Shown here: in pieces, positions 1-8,710 of the stretch
Layout of the letters: every line of letters begins with the position of its first letter
Numbering within the stretch: the stretch's first letter is position 1
NCBI GenBank assembly: GCA_017937735.1
Contig: JAGBCZ010000027.1
Coordinates: 1-64,000, forward strand
Direction: 5' to 3'
Length of the DNA: 64,000 nucleotides
Source of the DNA: Alphaproteobacteria bacterium
GTDB taxonomy: Bacteria > Pseudomonadota > Alphaproteobacteria > Rs-D84
Made by a program: the position numbers and the translations under genes
Notes under the pieces: generated by a model
The model's input: the letters and a program-made list of their open reading frames with translations, nothing else
What the model was told of the DNA's origin: nothing
Database searches by the model: none

Positions 1-306
1 GATGCAGTGCGTGGTTATGAAACAGATCCTGAACGTGGCCACAGATGCAGTTTGTGTTTTGAATACAGATTTAAGCGTGCTGTACAATTCGCACGTGAAA
101 ACGGTTATAACGCAATTGCAATTGTACTGGGGGTATCACGACATAAAAATCAAGCACAGGTTGATAGTGCCGCACAAAACGTGTGTTCAGATATAAAATA
201 TTTACCAATAAAATGGGATGAAAATTTACGTGTAAAAATAAATCGTGAATCCGATTTTTATCGCCAGAATTATTGCGGATGCGAATTTAGCATCAGAAAA
301 GTTTAA
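1..306 (+). CDS. queH: Epoxyqueuosine reductase QueH, 3' part
   Basis: The gene is cut by the window edge and read in frame from base 1. Visible are a Cys pair in RCSLCFEYR and the C-terminal FYRQNYCGCEFS, which match the conserved cysteines of the QueH (DUF208) family. This family reduces epoxyqueuosine to queuosine in tRNA anticodons and is a cobalamin-independent alternative to QueG. Only about 101 C-terminal residues are present, so the N-terminal Cys motif cannot be checked. The TAA stop lies just before a GCCGG/CCGGC terminator. The identification is firm for the family; activity is inferred. Confidence 0.85.
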   Translation, partial: DAVRGYETDPERGHRCSLCFEYRFKRAVQFARENGYNAIAIVLGVSRHKNQAQVDSAAQNVCSDIKYLPIKWDENLRVKINRESDFYRQNYCGCEFSIRKV

Positions 307-335
307 AAAAAGCCGGTAAAAGCCGGCTTTTTTTA
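304..335. terminator. Bidirectional intrinsic terminator
   Basis: AGCCGG (311-316) pairs with CCGGCT (323-328). An A run precedes the stem and a T run follows it, so it can end both queH and the convergent gene, whose stop codon lies in the T run. The same GCCGG-type stem recurs after many genes in the window. Confidence 0.8.
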
Positions 336-779
336 TTTCTGTTTTTCTGTCTTTTTTGCGTATAAATTTGGAAATAAAACAACACCTATGGTGTTGCAAA
401 CCATTTTATCACAGCATTTTCCAGTTTTTATATTTTCTGCACACATCGTGTCTTTTTCACGTTGTGACATACCAGATGTCTTTTTGTTGCATTTCATACA
501 TCTGCCTATTTCTAAAGATAAACTTAATTCATTTGAATTAGACTTGCTGTTATATTTATTCCAATGTTGTACAGACGTGTTATATCTTGCAATAATAACC
601 TTTGCACATGATTTTGGTGTTGTTTTATACATATCTAAAACATGAAGTAATTCAAACGCCTGTTTCTGGGTAATTCCTGGGACCAATAGATTCTTGCCCA
701 TAAGAAATGAAAAATCAGCATCCATTGTAACAGTTACATCTTTTTTATTATTTATATCTAAATCATTATTATCTGCCAT
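333..779 (-). CDS. Hypothetical Cys-rich protein, possible zinc ribbon
   Basis: This encodes 148 residues that I do not recognise. The start at 779 was chosen because AGAGGTG lies 7 bases upstream; a longer in-frame reading up to 848 has no such site. The C-terminal third holds CMKC, a further Cys, then CC and another Cys with Lys-rich spacers, a pattern that suggests metal binding. The N-terminal half is acidic with Asn and Asp. There is no signal peptide or membrane segment. It is transcribed on its own from a promoter at 805-833, convergent with queH and divergent from fabD. Function unknown. Confidence 0.6.
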   Translation of the reverse strand: MADNNDLDINNKKDVTVTMDADFSFLMGKNLLVPGITQKQAFELLHVLDMYKTTPKSCAKVIIARYNTSVQHWNKYNSKSNSNELSLSLEIGRCMKCNKKTSGMSQREKDTMCAENIKTGKCCDKMVCNTIGVVLFPNLYAKKTEKQK

Positions 780-804
780 ATTTACACCTCTTTTCTTTAA
801 TATC

Positions 805-833
805 AATGTATCAAAATGGGCATATATCGTCAA
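805..833 (-). promoter_or_regulatory. Promoter of the Cys-rich hypothetical gene
   Basis: On the minus strand TTGACG (833-828), a 17-base spacer and TACATT (810-805) form a good vegetative promoter, about 26 bases before the start codon. Confidence 0.55.
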
Positions 834-856
834 TAGATATATGGCCACTTTAATAA

Positions 857-885
857 TTGCGATTGGGGAAAATAGTGACTATAAT
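857..885 (+). promoter_or_regulatory. Promoter of the fabD-fabG-mnmG run
   Basis: TTGCGA, a 17-base spacer and TATAAT. Predicted transcription start is near 892, leaving a short leader with the AAGGAT ribosome site before fabD. Confidence 0.65.
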
Positions 886-904
886 ATAGAAAAAAAGGAT
901 AGAT

Positions 905-1780
905 ATGTCGTCTGTTTTTGTATTCCCTGGCCAAGGCGCACAAGTTGTTGGTATGGGTAAAGAATTATATGAAAATAATGCTGATGCACGTGCCGTATTT
1001 GACGAAGTGGATTCTGCACTGGGTGAAAAATTATCAGATATTATTTTTAACGGTCCGATGGAAGAATTAACACTGACTGCAAATGTCCAACCTGCAATTA
1101 TGGCAACATCAATTGCAATGTTACGTGCCAGCGGTATGCCGCTGCCTGAATTTGTGGCTGGTCATTCATTGGGCGAATATACAGCGCTGTGTGCCGCAGG
1201 TGCGTTAAGTGTTGGGGATACTGCAAAACTGTTACGTGTTCGTGGTAATGCAATGCAGACTGCTGTGCCGGTCGGACATGGTTTGACCGCTGTTGTGTTG
1301 GGTATGGATATTGATGCGTTACGCAAAATTTGTGATGATGCAGGCTGTGACGTTGCAAATGATAACAGTATGGGTCAGGTTGTTATTTCTGGTGCAAAAG
1401 ATGCTGTTGAATCTGCGATGACAATGGCCAAAGAGCAGGGCGCAAAACGTGCAATGCCACTGGCGTTATCTGTACCTGTGCATTGCCGTATTCAACAACC
1501 AGCCGCAGATGCAATGATGGTGGCCCTGGAAACAGTTGAATTTAAAACACCGTCTGTACCACTGATTTCGAACAAAACATGTACACCGTTGTCAGACGTA
1601 AATGAAATTAAGGCAGCATTGGTGTATCAAATGACACATGGTGTTCGCTGGCGTGAAAGTGTTTTAAATATGGCGGAACTGGGCATAACAGATATGATTG
1701 AAATTGGACCAGGCGCTGTTTTAACAGGACTATGTTCACGCATTACAGATAAAATAACTGCAAAAAAATTGGAGATATAA
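905..1780 (+). CDS. fabD: Malonyl CoA-ACP transacylase
   Basis: This enzyme moves malonate from CoA to acyl carrier protein to start each round of type II fatty acid synthesis in the cytoplasm. The 291 residues are close to the usual 300. The N-terminal FPGQGAQ and the nucleophile elbow GHSLGEY (catalytic Ser) are both present, and a His in LSVPVHCR fits the catalytic His. AAGGAT lies just upstream of the ATG. fabG follows after one base, so the two are surely co-transcribed; mnmG follows directly. The usual partners fabH and acpP are not in the window. Confidence 0.95.
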   Translation: MSSVFVFPGQGAQVVGMGKELYENNADARAVFDEVDSALGEKLSDIIFNGPMEELTLTANVQPAIMATSIAMLRASGMPLPEFVAGHSLGEYTALCAAGALSVGDTAKLLRVRGNAMQTAVPVGHGLTAVVLGMDIDALRKICDDAGCDVANDNSMGQVVISGAKDAVESAMTMAKEQGAKRAMPLALSVPVHCRIQQPAADAMMVALETVEFKTPSVPLISNKTCTPLSDVNEIKAALVYQMTHGVRWRESVLNMAELGITDMIEIGPGAVLTGLCSRITDKITAKKLEI

Positions 1781-1781
1781 G

Positions 1782-2510
1782 ATGTTTGATTTAACAGGAC
1801 GTATTGCATTGATTACTGGCGCCACAGGTGGTATAGGTTCTGCAATCGCAAAAAAAATGAAACAAGCAGGTGCGACTGTTGTTGTATCTGGGCGCAATGT
1901 TGCAAAAATGGATGCGGAATTTGGTGATGAATATATAAAAATTCCATGTGACTTGGCAACCGATGGTGGCGCAGTTGAACTGATTATGAACACAATGGAA
2001 CAGGCCGGTAAAATCGATATTTTAATTAACAATGCAGGCATCACAAAAGATACATTGTTAATGCGGATGAGTGACGAACAATTCGAAGATGTAATAAATA
2101 CTAATCTGCGTTCTTGTTTTAAGATGTGCCGTGCTGCAATTATGCCAATGATGAAAAACAGATATGGACGCATTATAAACATGGCTTCTATCATCGGTGT
2201 TATCGGTGGCGCAGGTCAGGCAAACTATGCTGCAAGTAAGGGCGGTATGATTGCAATGACAAAATCAATCGCAGCCGAGGTTGCATCACGTGGAATCACA
2301 GCCAACGCAATCGCACCTGGATTTATCAAAACACCAATGACAGACGTTCTGCCCGAAGAATTAAAGCAGACTTATTTATCACAAATACCAAGTGGGCGAT
2401 TTGGCGAACCAGATGATATTGCAAACGCATGCGTGTTCTTGGCCAGTGAAGAAGCGTCATACATCAATGGTCAGGTTTTACATATAAATGGTGGTATGGG
2501 TCGTTTCTAG
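1782..2510 (+). CDS. fabG: 3-oxoacyl-ACP reductase
   Basis: An NADPH-dependent short-chain dehydrogenase, 242 residues, that reduces the beta-keto group during fatty acid elongation. Visible are the cofactor motif TGATGGIGSA near residue 12, the NNAG motif (LINNAGITKD), and the catalytic Ser-Tyr-Lys set: Ser in MASIIGV, then YAASKGG. The C-terminal INGQVLHINGGM is typical of FabG rather than a generic reductase. It begins one base after the fabD stop, and its own stop is one base before the mnmG start. Confidence 0.95.
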   Translation: MFDLTGRIALITGATGGIGSAIAKKMKQAGATVVVSGRNVAKMDAEFGDEYIKIPCDLATDGGAVELIMNTMEQAGKIDILINNAGITKDTLLMRMSDEQFEDVINTNLRSCFKMCRAAIMPMMKNRYGRIINMASIIGVIGGAGQANYAASKGGMIAMTKSIAAEVASRGITANAIAPGFIKTPMTDVLPEELKQTYLSQIPSGRFGEPDDIANACVFLASEEASYINGQVLHINGGMGRF

Positions 2511-2511
2511 T

Positions 2512-4164
2512 ATGCAAGAATTTGATGTAATTGTTATCGGTGGTGGACACGCAGGGGTAGAGGCTGCATCAGCTGCCGCACGCCGTGGCGCAAAAACATT
2601 GTTGTTAACACAGGCAGAATCTGATCTGGGCGCATTATCTTGCAACCCCAGTATCGGTGGCCCTGGCAAATCACAGATGGTTGCAGAAATAACCGCACTG
2701 GGTGGTGTTATGGGACGTGCCGCAGACAGGGCAGGGATTCATTGGCGTACACTGAACGCAACACACGGGGCAGCAACACAGGCATTGCGCGCACAAATTG
2801 ATAGAAATCTATATCATAATGCAATTGTTGATATTTTGTCAGAATATAAAAATTTAAGTATTGTTTTCGAACCTGTAACTGATTTAGACATAAAAAACAA
2901 AACAGTCAATAACAAGTTTGTTGCAAAATCTATTGTTCTGACAACGGGTACTTTCTTGCGTGGTGTTGTAACACGTGGGACAGAAAAAATACCGTCTGGG
3001 CGACTGCAAGATGATGGCACATACCAAGATGCAGATAAAAATATTTCGGACGTATTATCTGAAAACGGGTTTAAAATTTTGCGCTTGAAAACAGGTACGC
3101 CTGCACGAATAAAAAAAGATTCTATTGATTTTTCTGTATGCGAAATTCAACCAGGCGACACACCACATGACTGGTTTGCAGATGGCGATGAAACAAATGT
3201 TTATGACAGTGTTTGCTATATAACACATACAACAGAACAAACGCATAATGTTATTCGTGAAAATATAAAAAATGCACCAATGTATAATGGCGACATTGTT
3301 GGGACCGGTCCACGATATTGCCCAAGTCTGGAAGACAAGGTTATGCGTTTCCCAGAACATACATCGCATCATGTCTTTTTGGAACCCGAAGGTTATAACA
3401 GCGATTTAATATATCCAAATGGCATATCAACCAGTTTTGGGTGCGCAGAACAAGACACGTGGATTCGTACAATTCCAGGTCTGGAAAACGCAGAAATTGC
3501 ACGATATGGGTACGCAATTGAATACGATGCAATTGATGCACGTGCATTAAACGATAAATTACAATCCAAAGATATTCCGTATATGTTCTTTGCGGGGCAA
3601 ATCAATGGCACATCTGGATACGAAGAAGCCGCTGCCCAGGGTTTGGTTGCGGGTGCAAATGCCGCTGCGCATGCATTGAATATTGAACCGTTGAATCTTG
3701 ACAGAACGAATGCGATGATTGGTGTGTTAATTGACGATATTACCACACTGGGGGTCGATGAACCATACCGCATGTTCACATCACGTTCTGAATATCGTTT
3801 GTCACTGCGATGTGATAATGCAATTGCACGACTGGGGCCGGTTGGTGTAAAACTGGGGCTGACAAGTAAGGCATGGTACGAAAAAATTTATAATCAGAAA
3901 AAAGATATTATTGCGCAAAATGATAACTTCTATGCAGGCTATATCGCACGCAACGAACGTGAAATTGCCGCATATAAGCGTGATGCTGATTTAAAAATAC
4001 CATCAGATTTTAAATATGATAATCTGCCAGGACTGACAAATGAATTAATTGAAAAATTAAATGCCACGCGCCCAGAAAATATTGCGGACCTATCACGCAT
4101 TTCTGGCATGACACCGGCAGGTATTATGGTTGTTATGCGCAAGATAAAATGTGGAAATAAATAA
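2512..4164 (+). CDS. mnmG: tRNA uridine-5-carboxymethylaminomethyl modification enzyme, short form
   Basis: This FAD protein works with MnmE to modify the wobble uridine U34 of several tRNAs. GGGHAGVEAA (FAD binding), CNPSIGGPGKSQ and GQINGTSGYEEAAAQG are all present. The start at 2512 gives MQEFDVIVIGGGHAG, the normal family N-terminus; a further in-frame ATG at 2488 lies inside fabG. At 550 residues it is shorter than the roughly 620-630 of most MnmG. The gap lies after FTSRSEYRL, where the helical region before the terminal LPGLTNE / ISGMTPAGI segment is condensed. mnmE is not in the window. Confidence 0.93.
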   Translation: MQEFDVIVIGGGHAGVEAASAAARRGAKTLLLTQAESDLGALSCNPSIGGPGKSQMVAEITALGGVMGRAADRAGIHWRTLNATHGAATQALRAQIDRNLYHNAIVDILSEYKNLSIVFEPVTDLDIKNKTVNNKFVAKSIVLTTGTFLRGVVTRGTEKIPSGRLQDDGTYQDADKNISDVLSENGFKILRLKTGTPARIKKDSIDFSVCEIQPGDTPHDWFADGDETNVYDSVCYITHTTEQTHNVIRENIKNAPMYNGDIVGTGPRYCPSLEDKVMRFPEHTSHHVFLEPEGYNSDLIYPNGISTSFGCAEQDTWIRTIPGLENAEIARYGYAIEYDAIDARALNDKLQSKDIPYMFFAGQINGTSGYEEAAAQGLVAGANAAAHALNIEPLNLDRTNAMIGVLIDDITTLGVDEPYRMFTSRSEYRLSLRCDNAIARLGPVGVKLGLTSKAWYEKIYNQKKDIIAQNDNFYAGYIARNEREIAAYKRDADLKIPSDFKYDNLPGLTNELIEKLNATRPENIADLSRISGMTPAGIMVVMRKIKCGNK

Positions 4165-4174
4165 GGGGATTACA

Positions 4175-4642
4175 ATGTATGAAGGTACAAAAAAGAATAT
4201 TTATTATGAACTGCGCACAAACGATGTACGGATAGAGAAAACAGAAAATTCTATCAACTATACTTTCGGTCGTTATCGCATATATTATTATTATGATTGG
4301 ATGATTATTGGAAAATATAATCCAGAAAATGGCGCATTTGTTCATATGAATAAATTTAGTTGGGACGATGATGAAATTCCAACAGTCAATACCACATATG
4401 CAATATATATTGCGGCAAAAAACAAGGCCGCAGGTAAAGAATACATTGACCCATATAGAAATATCCCTATGGATGTCGCAATAAAAGATTCAACCAAGAA
4501 GTTCGGTAAAAAAACACAAAAAGATATTGCTGACTTTTTACCATACGATATGCCAAAACAACAACAATTAAGAACAGTCGTAAAAATGAAACGTTTGTTG
4601 AAACAAGCAATAAAAGAACATTATACAAAACAAAAGTCTTGA
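4175..4642 (+). CDS. Hypothetical protein, Tyr/Lys-rich
   Basis: This encodes 155 residues with no family that I recognise. The start at 4175 is supported by AAGGGGAT about 5 bases upstream; an earlier ATG at 4151 lies inside the mnmG end and has no ribosome site. The N-terminal half is rich in Tyr and aromatic residues, with a run of four Tyr; the C-terminal half is strongly basic and probably helical. No signal peptide or membrane span is seen. It follows mnmG by 10 bases and may share its transcript. The tRNA-Thr promoter overlaps its stop codon. Confidence 0.6.
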   Translation: MYEGTKKNIYYELRTNDVRIEKTENSINYTFGRYRIYYYYDWMIIGKYNPENGAFVHMNKFSWDDDEIPTVNTTYAIYIAAKNKAAGKEYIDPYRNIPMDVAIKDSTKKFGKKTQKDIADFLPYDMPKQQQLRTVVKMKRLLKQAIKEHYTKQKS

Positions 4643-4667
4643 TAAATATGCTTTTGTTAGATATTAT
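4639..4667 (+). promoter_or_regulatory. Promoter of tRNA-Thr
   Basis: TTGATA, a 17-base spacer and TATTAT end 13 bases before the mature tRNA 5' end. The -35 box overlaps the stop codon of the preceding gene. Confidence 0.6.
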
Positions 4668-4680
4668 TCCGTACAGCATT

Positions 4681-4756
4681 GCCGGTATAGCTCAGCTGGT
4701 AGAGCATCTCATTCGTAATGAGGGGGTCGTAGGTTCAAGTCCTATTACCGGCACCA
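4681..4756 (+). tRNA. tRNA-Thr (anticodon CGT)
   Basis: A complete cloverleaf: acceptor GCCGGTA with TACCGGC, D arm with AGCTCAGCTGGTAGAGC, anticodon loop TTCGTAA (anticodon CGT, reading ACG), T arm with GGTTCAAGTCC, discriminator A and an encoded CCA at 4754-4756. Confidence 0.95.
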
Positions 4757-4763
4757 GTTATAA

Positions 4764-4790
4764 AAAAATCCCCAAATGGGGATTTTTTAT
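4764..4790 (+). terminator. Terminator of tRNA-Thr
   Basis: ATCCCC/GGGGAT hairpin flanked by A and T runs. It lies between the tRNA and the convergent small gene, so it may serve both. Confidence 0.8.
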
Positions 4791-5053
4791 TTTGTATTTG
4801 ATTTTGATTGGTAAACAGATTTTATATTTAACTGTTGCATACGTAATTCAATTGCAGATTGTAATTGTTTCTTTTCTGCGTCTGTTAAAACATATACCGC
4901 ACCATTTAAATTTGTAACAAATGATGTGACCTGACCATTTTTATCACAGTATATCAGTGCAAAACCGTGTGGTGAATAAATACGATATTCATTTGGCCAT
5001 TGTTTAATTTGATTTGCGTTGTTTACAACATTTAAAACTTGCGCTAGTGTCAT
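4787..5053 (-). CDS. Hypothetical small protein
   Basis: This encodes 88 residues; the family is not recognised. AAAGGA lies about 7 bases before the ATG. The sequence is soluble and mixed alpha/beta in appearance, with a Tyr-rich middle (EYRIYSPHGFALIYCDKNGQ) and a Lys/Gln-rich helical C-terminus. It begins 14 bases after the stop of the 126-residue gene upstream, so the two probably form one transcript, ending at the shared terminator beside tRNA-Thr. Function unknown. Confidence 0.55.
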   Translation of the reverse strand: MTLAQVLNVVNNANQIKQWPNEYRIYSPHGFALIYCDKNGQVTSFVTNLNGAVYVLTDAEKKQLQSAIELRMQQLNIKSVYQSKSNTK

Positions 5054-5067
5054 TTTTAATCCTTTTG

Positions 5068-5448
5068 TTATTTTAAATTCTGTTTAAGATTTTCAACAAA
5101 ACCTGCCTTGATTGCATCTTGTTGTTGTTTATAAATTGCGGCCTCTCTATTCAAAAATAAATTATACATTTTTTGAACAAAGTCTTTATCTGAAAACCTT
5201 TCTTCTTTTACATTGTTTGAATGCATTGTTTGCGTAGTTATAGATATATTTAATGAATTTACAACCTTGCCAAAATCTGATGTATCAAACAAAAATTCTA
5301 CGGCGTCAGAACCAGAAATTTTAAATCTAATTTCATCATGTCCACCATACAATGAATTGGTACGTTTTGTAATACTTTTACCCTTTAACGACTTTCTGGT
5401 AATTGCAAAAACACCATCTTGTAATTTATTTTTTGTGCTATCTGTCAT
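5068..5448 (-). CDS. Hypothetical protein
   Basis: This encodes 126 residues with no recognised domain. AAAAGG lies about 9 bases upstream of the ATG. The middle contains YGGHDEIRFKISGSDAVEF followed by segments that alternate polar and hydrophobic residues, suggesting a small beta-rich fold; the last 40 residues are helical and charged. There is no signal peptide. It is the first gene of a two-gene minus-strand unit with the 88-residue gene and is divergent from ileS. Confidence 0.5.
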   Translation of the reverse strand: MTDSTKNKLQDGVFAITRKSLKGKSITKRTNSLYGGHDEIRFKISGSDAVEFLFDTSDFGKVVNSLNISITTQTMHSNNVKEERFSDKDFVQKMYNLFLNREAAIYKQQQDAIKAGFVENLKQNLK

Positions 5449-5517
5449 CTTATATACCTTTTATGCATTCAGTACAATACCACAACTATTTGATTTGTCA
5501 ATTTGTTAATACAATAC

Positions 5518-5546
5518 TTGATTTTTTGTTTTCTTGCGTGTACACT
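5518..5546 (+). promoter_or_regulatory. Promoter of the ileS leader
   Basis: TTGATT, a 17-base spacer and TACACT. Only seven bases separate the -10 box from the leader-peptide ATG at 5554, so transcription should start at or next to that ATG and the leader peptide would be translated from a leaderless mRNA. Confidence 0.55.
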
Positions 5547-5553
5547 GGTGTGC

Positions 5554-5586
5554 ATGAAGCAAACAACAATAATTATTATTAAATAA
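5554..5586 (+). CDS. ileS leader peptide MKQTTIIIIK
   Basis: A 10-codon reading frame with four consecutive isoleucine codons (ATA ATT ATT ATT), directly upstream of isoleucyl-tRNA synthetase and followed by an intrinsic terminator. This is the classic layout of amino-acid attenuation: ribosomes that stall at Ile codons when charged tRNA-Ile is scarce should prevent the terminator from forming and raise ileS expression. The codons and the terminator are seen directly; the mechanism is inferred from known amino-acid biosynthetic and synthetase attenuators. No Shine-Dalgarno site is present, which fits a leaderless start. Confidence 0.7.
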   Translation: MKQTTIIIIK

Positions 5587-5592
5587 CTGGCA

Positions 5593-5637
5593 ACTGCGCT
5601 TTGGCGGTGGCTGGGGCGTATGGACGCCCTTTTTTTA
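5593..5637 (+). promoter_or_regulatory. Transcription attenuator before ileS
   Basis: The terminator stem is GGGCGT (5614-5619) with ACGCCC (5624-5629), loop ATGG, then eight T. A weaker upstream hairpin, ACTGC (5593-5597) with GCGGT (5604-5608), begins 7 bases after the leader stop codon and could be the part masked or freed by the ribosome. I could not derive a convincing full antiterminator by eye; CGCTTT with GGGGCG is possible but relies on wobble pairs. Confidence 0.65.
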
Positions 5638-5667
5638 ATGATAAAATGAATACGGAGTACTTAAACA

Positions 5668-8600
5668 ATGTCATATCCAAAAACAGACCCACGTGCAGAT
5701 TTTCCAGCCTTGGAACAACAGGTTTTGCAATACTGGCGTGAAAATAATACGTTTACAAAAACACTTGAAAAAACCAAGCAAGGCCACCCATTTAGTTTCT
5801 TTGACGGCCCGCCTTTTGCAAATGGTTTGCCACACTGGGGGCATTTGGGCGTATCTGTGGTCAAAGATATGATATGTCGTTTTCAGACAATGAACGGCAG
5901 ATATGTAAATCGTGAACTGGGTTGGGACTGTCACGGGTTGCCTGCGGAAAATTCCGTTGAAAAAAAGCAGGGCAGATCTGCAAAAAATATCGTTGCCGAA
6001 GATGGTATTGATGCATTTTGTGATATGTGCCGTACAGATGTTATGACATACACAAATGAATGGGATAAATTTATTGAACGTATGGGGCGCTGGGTAAAAA
6101 TTGGTGACGAATACGGATATAAAACCATGAATAAAAATTACATGGAATCTATGCTGTGGACGTTAAAGTCTTTGTATGAAAAAGGTCTGTTGTACAAAGA
6201 TTACAGTGTTAATCCATACGACTGGGTAAATGGTACCGTTGTTTCAAATTCCGAAGCATCACAAGATTATCGTGAAATTGTTGATGATGCAGTGACTGTT
6301 TGGTTTGAACTGGAAAATGGCGACAGGGTTATTGCGTGGACAACAACACCATGGACATTGCCTGCAAACAGCGCATTGGCTGTGAATCCAAATATGGAAT
6401 ATCTGCGTATGCAAGACCAAGACGGTCATGTTTATGTCGTTGCAAAATCAAGACTGGGCGCATACGAAAAACAATTTGCAAACGCAACACAGGTCGGTTC
6501 TGTTATGGGTTCTGAATTGGTTGGTAAACATTATACACCATTGTTCCCATACTATGCAGGACAATCTGATTTATTGTTCCAGGTAATACCGGCAGACTAT
6601 GTATCTGACAGCGATGGTACAGGTATCGTTCATATTGCGCCTGCATACGGGGCAGATGACTTTTGGGCTGCAAAAAATATAAATCCACATTTTCCTGTAT
6701 TATTAAACGTTGATGATTATGGCAACTTTGATGAAACAGTTGTCGATTTTGCAGGCGAAAATATTTTTGCTGCAACACCACGTATTATGGATTGGCTGAA
6801 ATCAAATGGCAGACTGGTTAAAAAAGAACAATATAAACACAGTTATCCATTTGGCGACCGTTCAAAAGAAAAGTTAATCTATCGTGCGACAGATTCTTGG
6901 TATATTGATGTACCAAAAATCAAAGATAAATTATTGGCAAACAACGCCAAGGTAAACTGGACATCTGCGGGCGAACGTTTCCGTTCTTGGATAGAAGGCG
7001 CACGCCCATGGTCTATTTCACGTAACCGTTTCTGGGGTATGCCATTGCCAATATGGGAAAAAGACGGTGAATTTAAAATATTCGGTTCAATCGCAGAACT
7101 GGAAGAATTCTTTGGTGTAACAGTTTCTGATTTACATCGTCCAACATTAGATAAATTAACCAAAGACGGTTGGACACGTATACCAGATGTATTGGATTGC
7201 TGGGTGGAAAGTGGTTCTATGCCATGGGCATCGTTGCACTATCCATTTGAAAACAAAGATAAATTTGATGCAACATTCCCAGCAGACTATATTATCGAAG
7301 GCCAAGATCAAACACGTGGTTGGTTCTATGCACTGATGGTGCTGGCGACAGCATTGTTTGACAAGCCTGCGTTTATGAACGTCTCTGCAAATGGCATGGT
7401 GGTTGATGAAAACAAAAAGAAATTTTCAAAATCATTGAAAAATTTTGTTAACCCAGAACAGCAAATTGAACAATATGGCGCAGATGCTATACGTTTGTTT
7501 ATCTTGGGTTCAAACTTTATGAAGGCAGAACCTGTACCAGTTGATAAAGAAGGTAAAGTATTTGTTGAATCAACAAAAACTATTCAAACGCCACTGTGGA
7601 TGGCATATCACTTCTTTACACTGTATGCAAACGCAGGTAACGTAACCGCAAAGTTAGTTGAACATACAGATAACGCACTGGATAAATATATCTTGGCAGA
7701 ATTAAATGTATTGATTGGTGTTGTTAAGTCTGCACTGGACGAATATAAGCCAGATATCGCAATCAAAGAATTTGTTCGTTTCTTGGATATATTAAATAAC
7801 TGGTATATCAGACGTGGTCGTGCACGTTTCTGGGACGAAGAACAAGATGCATTTGATACACTGTACACTGTATTGGTAACACTGTGTCGCGTACTTGCAC
7901 CATTTGCACCATTTGTTTCTGAATATATATACCGTAATTTAACAAATGGCGAATCTGTTCATTTAACCGATTGGCCAACGGCCCAGGCGACAGATGCAAA
8001 TATTGTAAATGATATGCGCCGTGTACAGTCGATTGTATCTGTTGGTAAACAGTTGCGTGAACAATATAAATTGGCAAATCGTATGCCGTTAAATTCACTG
8101 ACTGTGGCAGGTGTTAATATGCCTGAATACGCAGATATAATCAAAGATGAATTAAATGTAAAATCTGTTAAATTTGATTCTAATATTTCAGATGTTGCAG
8201 ACAGTTTTATCTATCTGATTACACCAAAAATAGGTGGCCGTTTGGGTGGTGCATTAAAAGACATTATCCCAGCAGTTAAACGTGGCGATTATGAAATTGT
8301 TGGTGATAAACTGTTGGCCGGCGGACATGAATTGAACGCAGATGAATTTGAAAATCGTCTGACTGTTAAAGATGGCGTTACAGGCGCTGCACTGCCAGAT
8401 AACACAGCCGTTGTTGTTCTGGACACAGAATTAAACGCAGAACTGATTGCCGAAGGTTTGGCGAACGAAGTGCGCCGATTTATCCAAGATACACGCAAAG
8501 CCGCAGGCCTGGATGTATCTGACAGAATCGTTCTGACATACAGTGCAGATCCGGCGTTAATGTCTGCAATCGACCAACATAAAAAACACATCATGCGTGA

Positions 8601-8691
8601 AGCATTGATTGTTGAAATGGTGTTGGGCGATGGCGAATACACAACAGACATAGATGGATATAATCTGTCAATATCTGTTAAAAAAATCTAA
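5668..8691 (+). CDS. ileS: Isoleucyl-tRNA synthetase
   Basis: This enzyme attaches isoleucine to tRNA-Ile. The HIGH-type signature is HWGH at residues 56-59 within DGPPFANGLPHWGHL, and the KMSKS-type signature is KKFSKSLKNF near residue 590. The editing domain and the anticodon-binding region (WYIRRGRARFW) follow in order. At 1007 residues, and with this style of signature, it looks like the long eukaryote-like IleRS class that some alphaproteobacteria carry; that class assignment is from memory of the motifs. GGAG lies 10 bases upstream of the ATG. Expression is probably controlled by the leader peptide and attenuator upstream. Confidence 0.95.
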   Translation: MSYPKTDPRADFPALEQQVLQYWRENNTFTKTLEKTKQGHPFSFFDGPPFANGLPHWGHLGVSVVKDMICRFQTMNGRYVNRELGWDCHGLPAENSVEKKQGRSAKNIVAEDGIDAFCDMCRTDVMTYTNEWDKFIERMGRWVKIGDEYGYKTMNKNYMESMLWTLKSLYEKGLLYKDYSVNPYDWVNGTVVSNSEASQDYREIVDDAVTVWFELENGDRVIAWTTTPWTLPANSALAVNPNMEYLRMQDQDGHVYVVAKSRLGAYEKQFANATQVGSVMGSELVGKHYTPLFPYYAGQSDLLFQVIPADYVSDSDGTGIVHIAPAYGADDFWAAKNINPHFPVLLNVDDYGNFDETVVDFAGENIFAATPRIMDWLKSNGRLVKKEQYKHSYPFGDRSKEKLIYRATDSWYIDVPKIKDKLLANNAKVNWTSAGERFRSWIEGARPWSISRNRFWGMPLPIWEKDGEFKIFGSIAELEEFFGVTVSDLHRPTLDKLTKDGWTRIPDVLDCWVESGSMPWASLHYPFENKDKFDATFPADYIIEGQDQTRGWFYALMVLATALFDKPAFMNVSANGMVVDENKKKFSKSLKNFVNPEQQIEQYGADAIRLFILGSNFMKAEPVPVDKEGKVFVESTKTIQTPLWMAYHFFTLYANAGNVTAKLVEHTDNALDKYILAELNVLIGVVKSALDEYKPDIAIKEFVRFLDILNNWYIRRGRARFWDEEQDAFDTLYTVLVTLCRVLAPFAPFVSEYIYRNLTNGESVHLTDWPTAQATDANIVNDMRRVQSIVSVGKQLREQYKLANRMPLNSLTVAGVNMPEYADIIKDELNVKSVKFDSNISDVADSFIYLITPKIGGRLGGALKDIIPAVKRGDYEIVGDKLLAGGHELNADEFENRLTVKDGVTGAALPDNTAVVVLDTELNAELIAEGLANEVRRFIQDTRKAAGLDVSDRIVLTYSADPALMSAIDQHKKHIMREALIVEMVLGDGEYTTDIDGYNLSISVKKI

Positions 8692-8710
8692 ACAATAAAA
8701 AGGTGTATGT

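Noticed and set aside
304..335. GCCGG stem pairs as DNA uptake sequences, which often double as terminators
   Set aside because: The word is not noticeably abundant within coding sequences in this window, as uptake signals are; it looks like a terminator family only.
5554..5637. A T-box riboswitch before ileS
   Set aside because: No T-box sequence or stem I specifier structure is seen and T-boxes are mostly Gram-positive; the Ile-codon leader peptide explains the region better.
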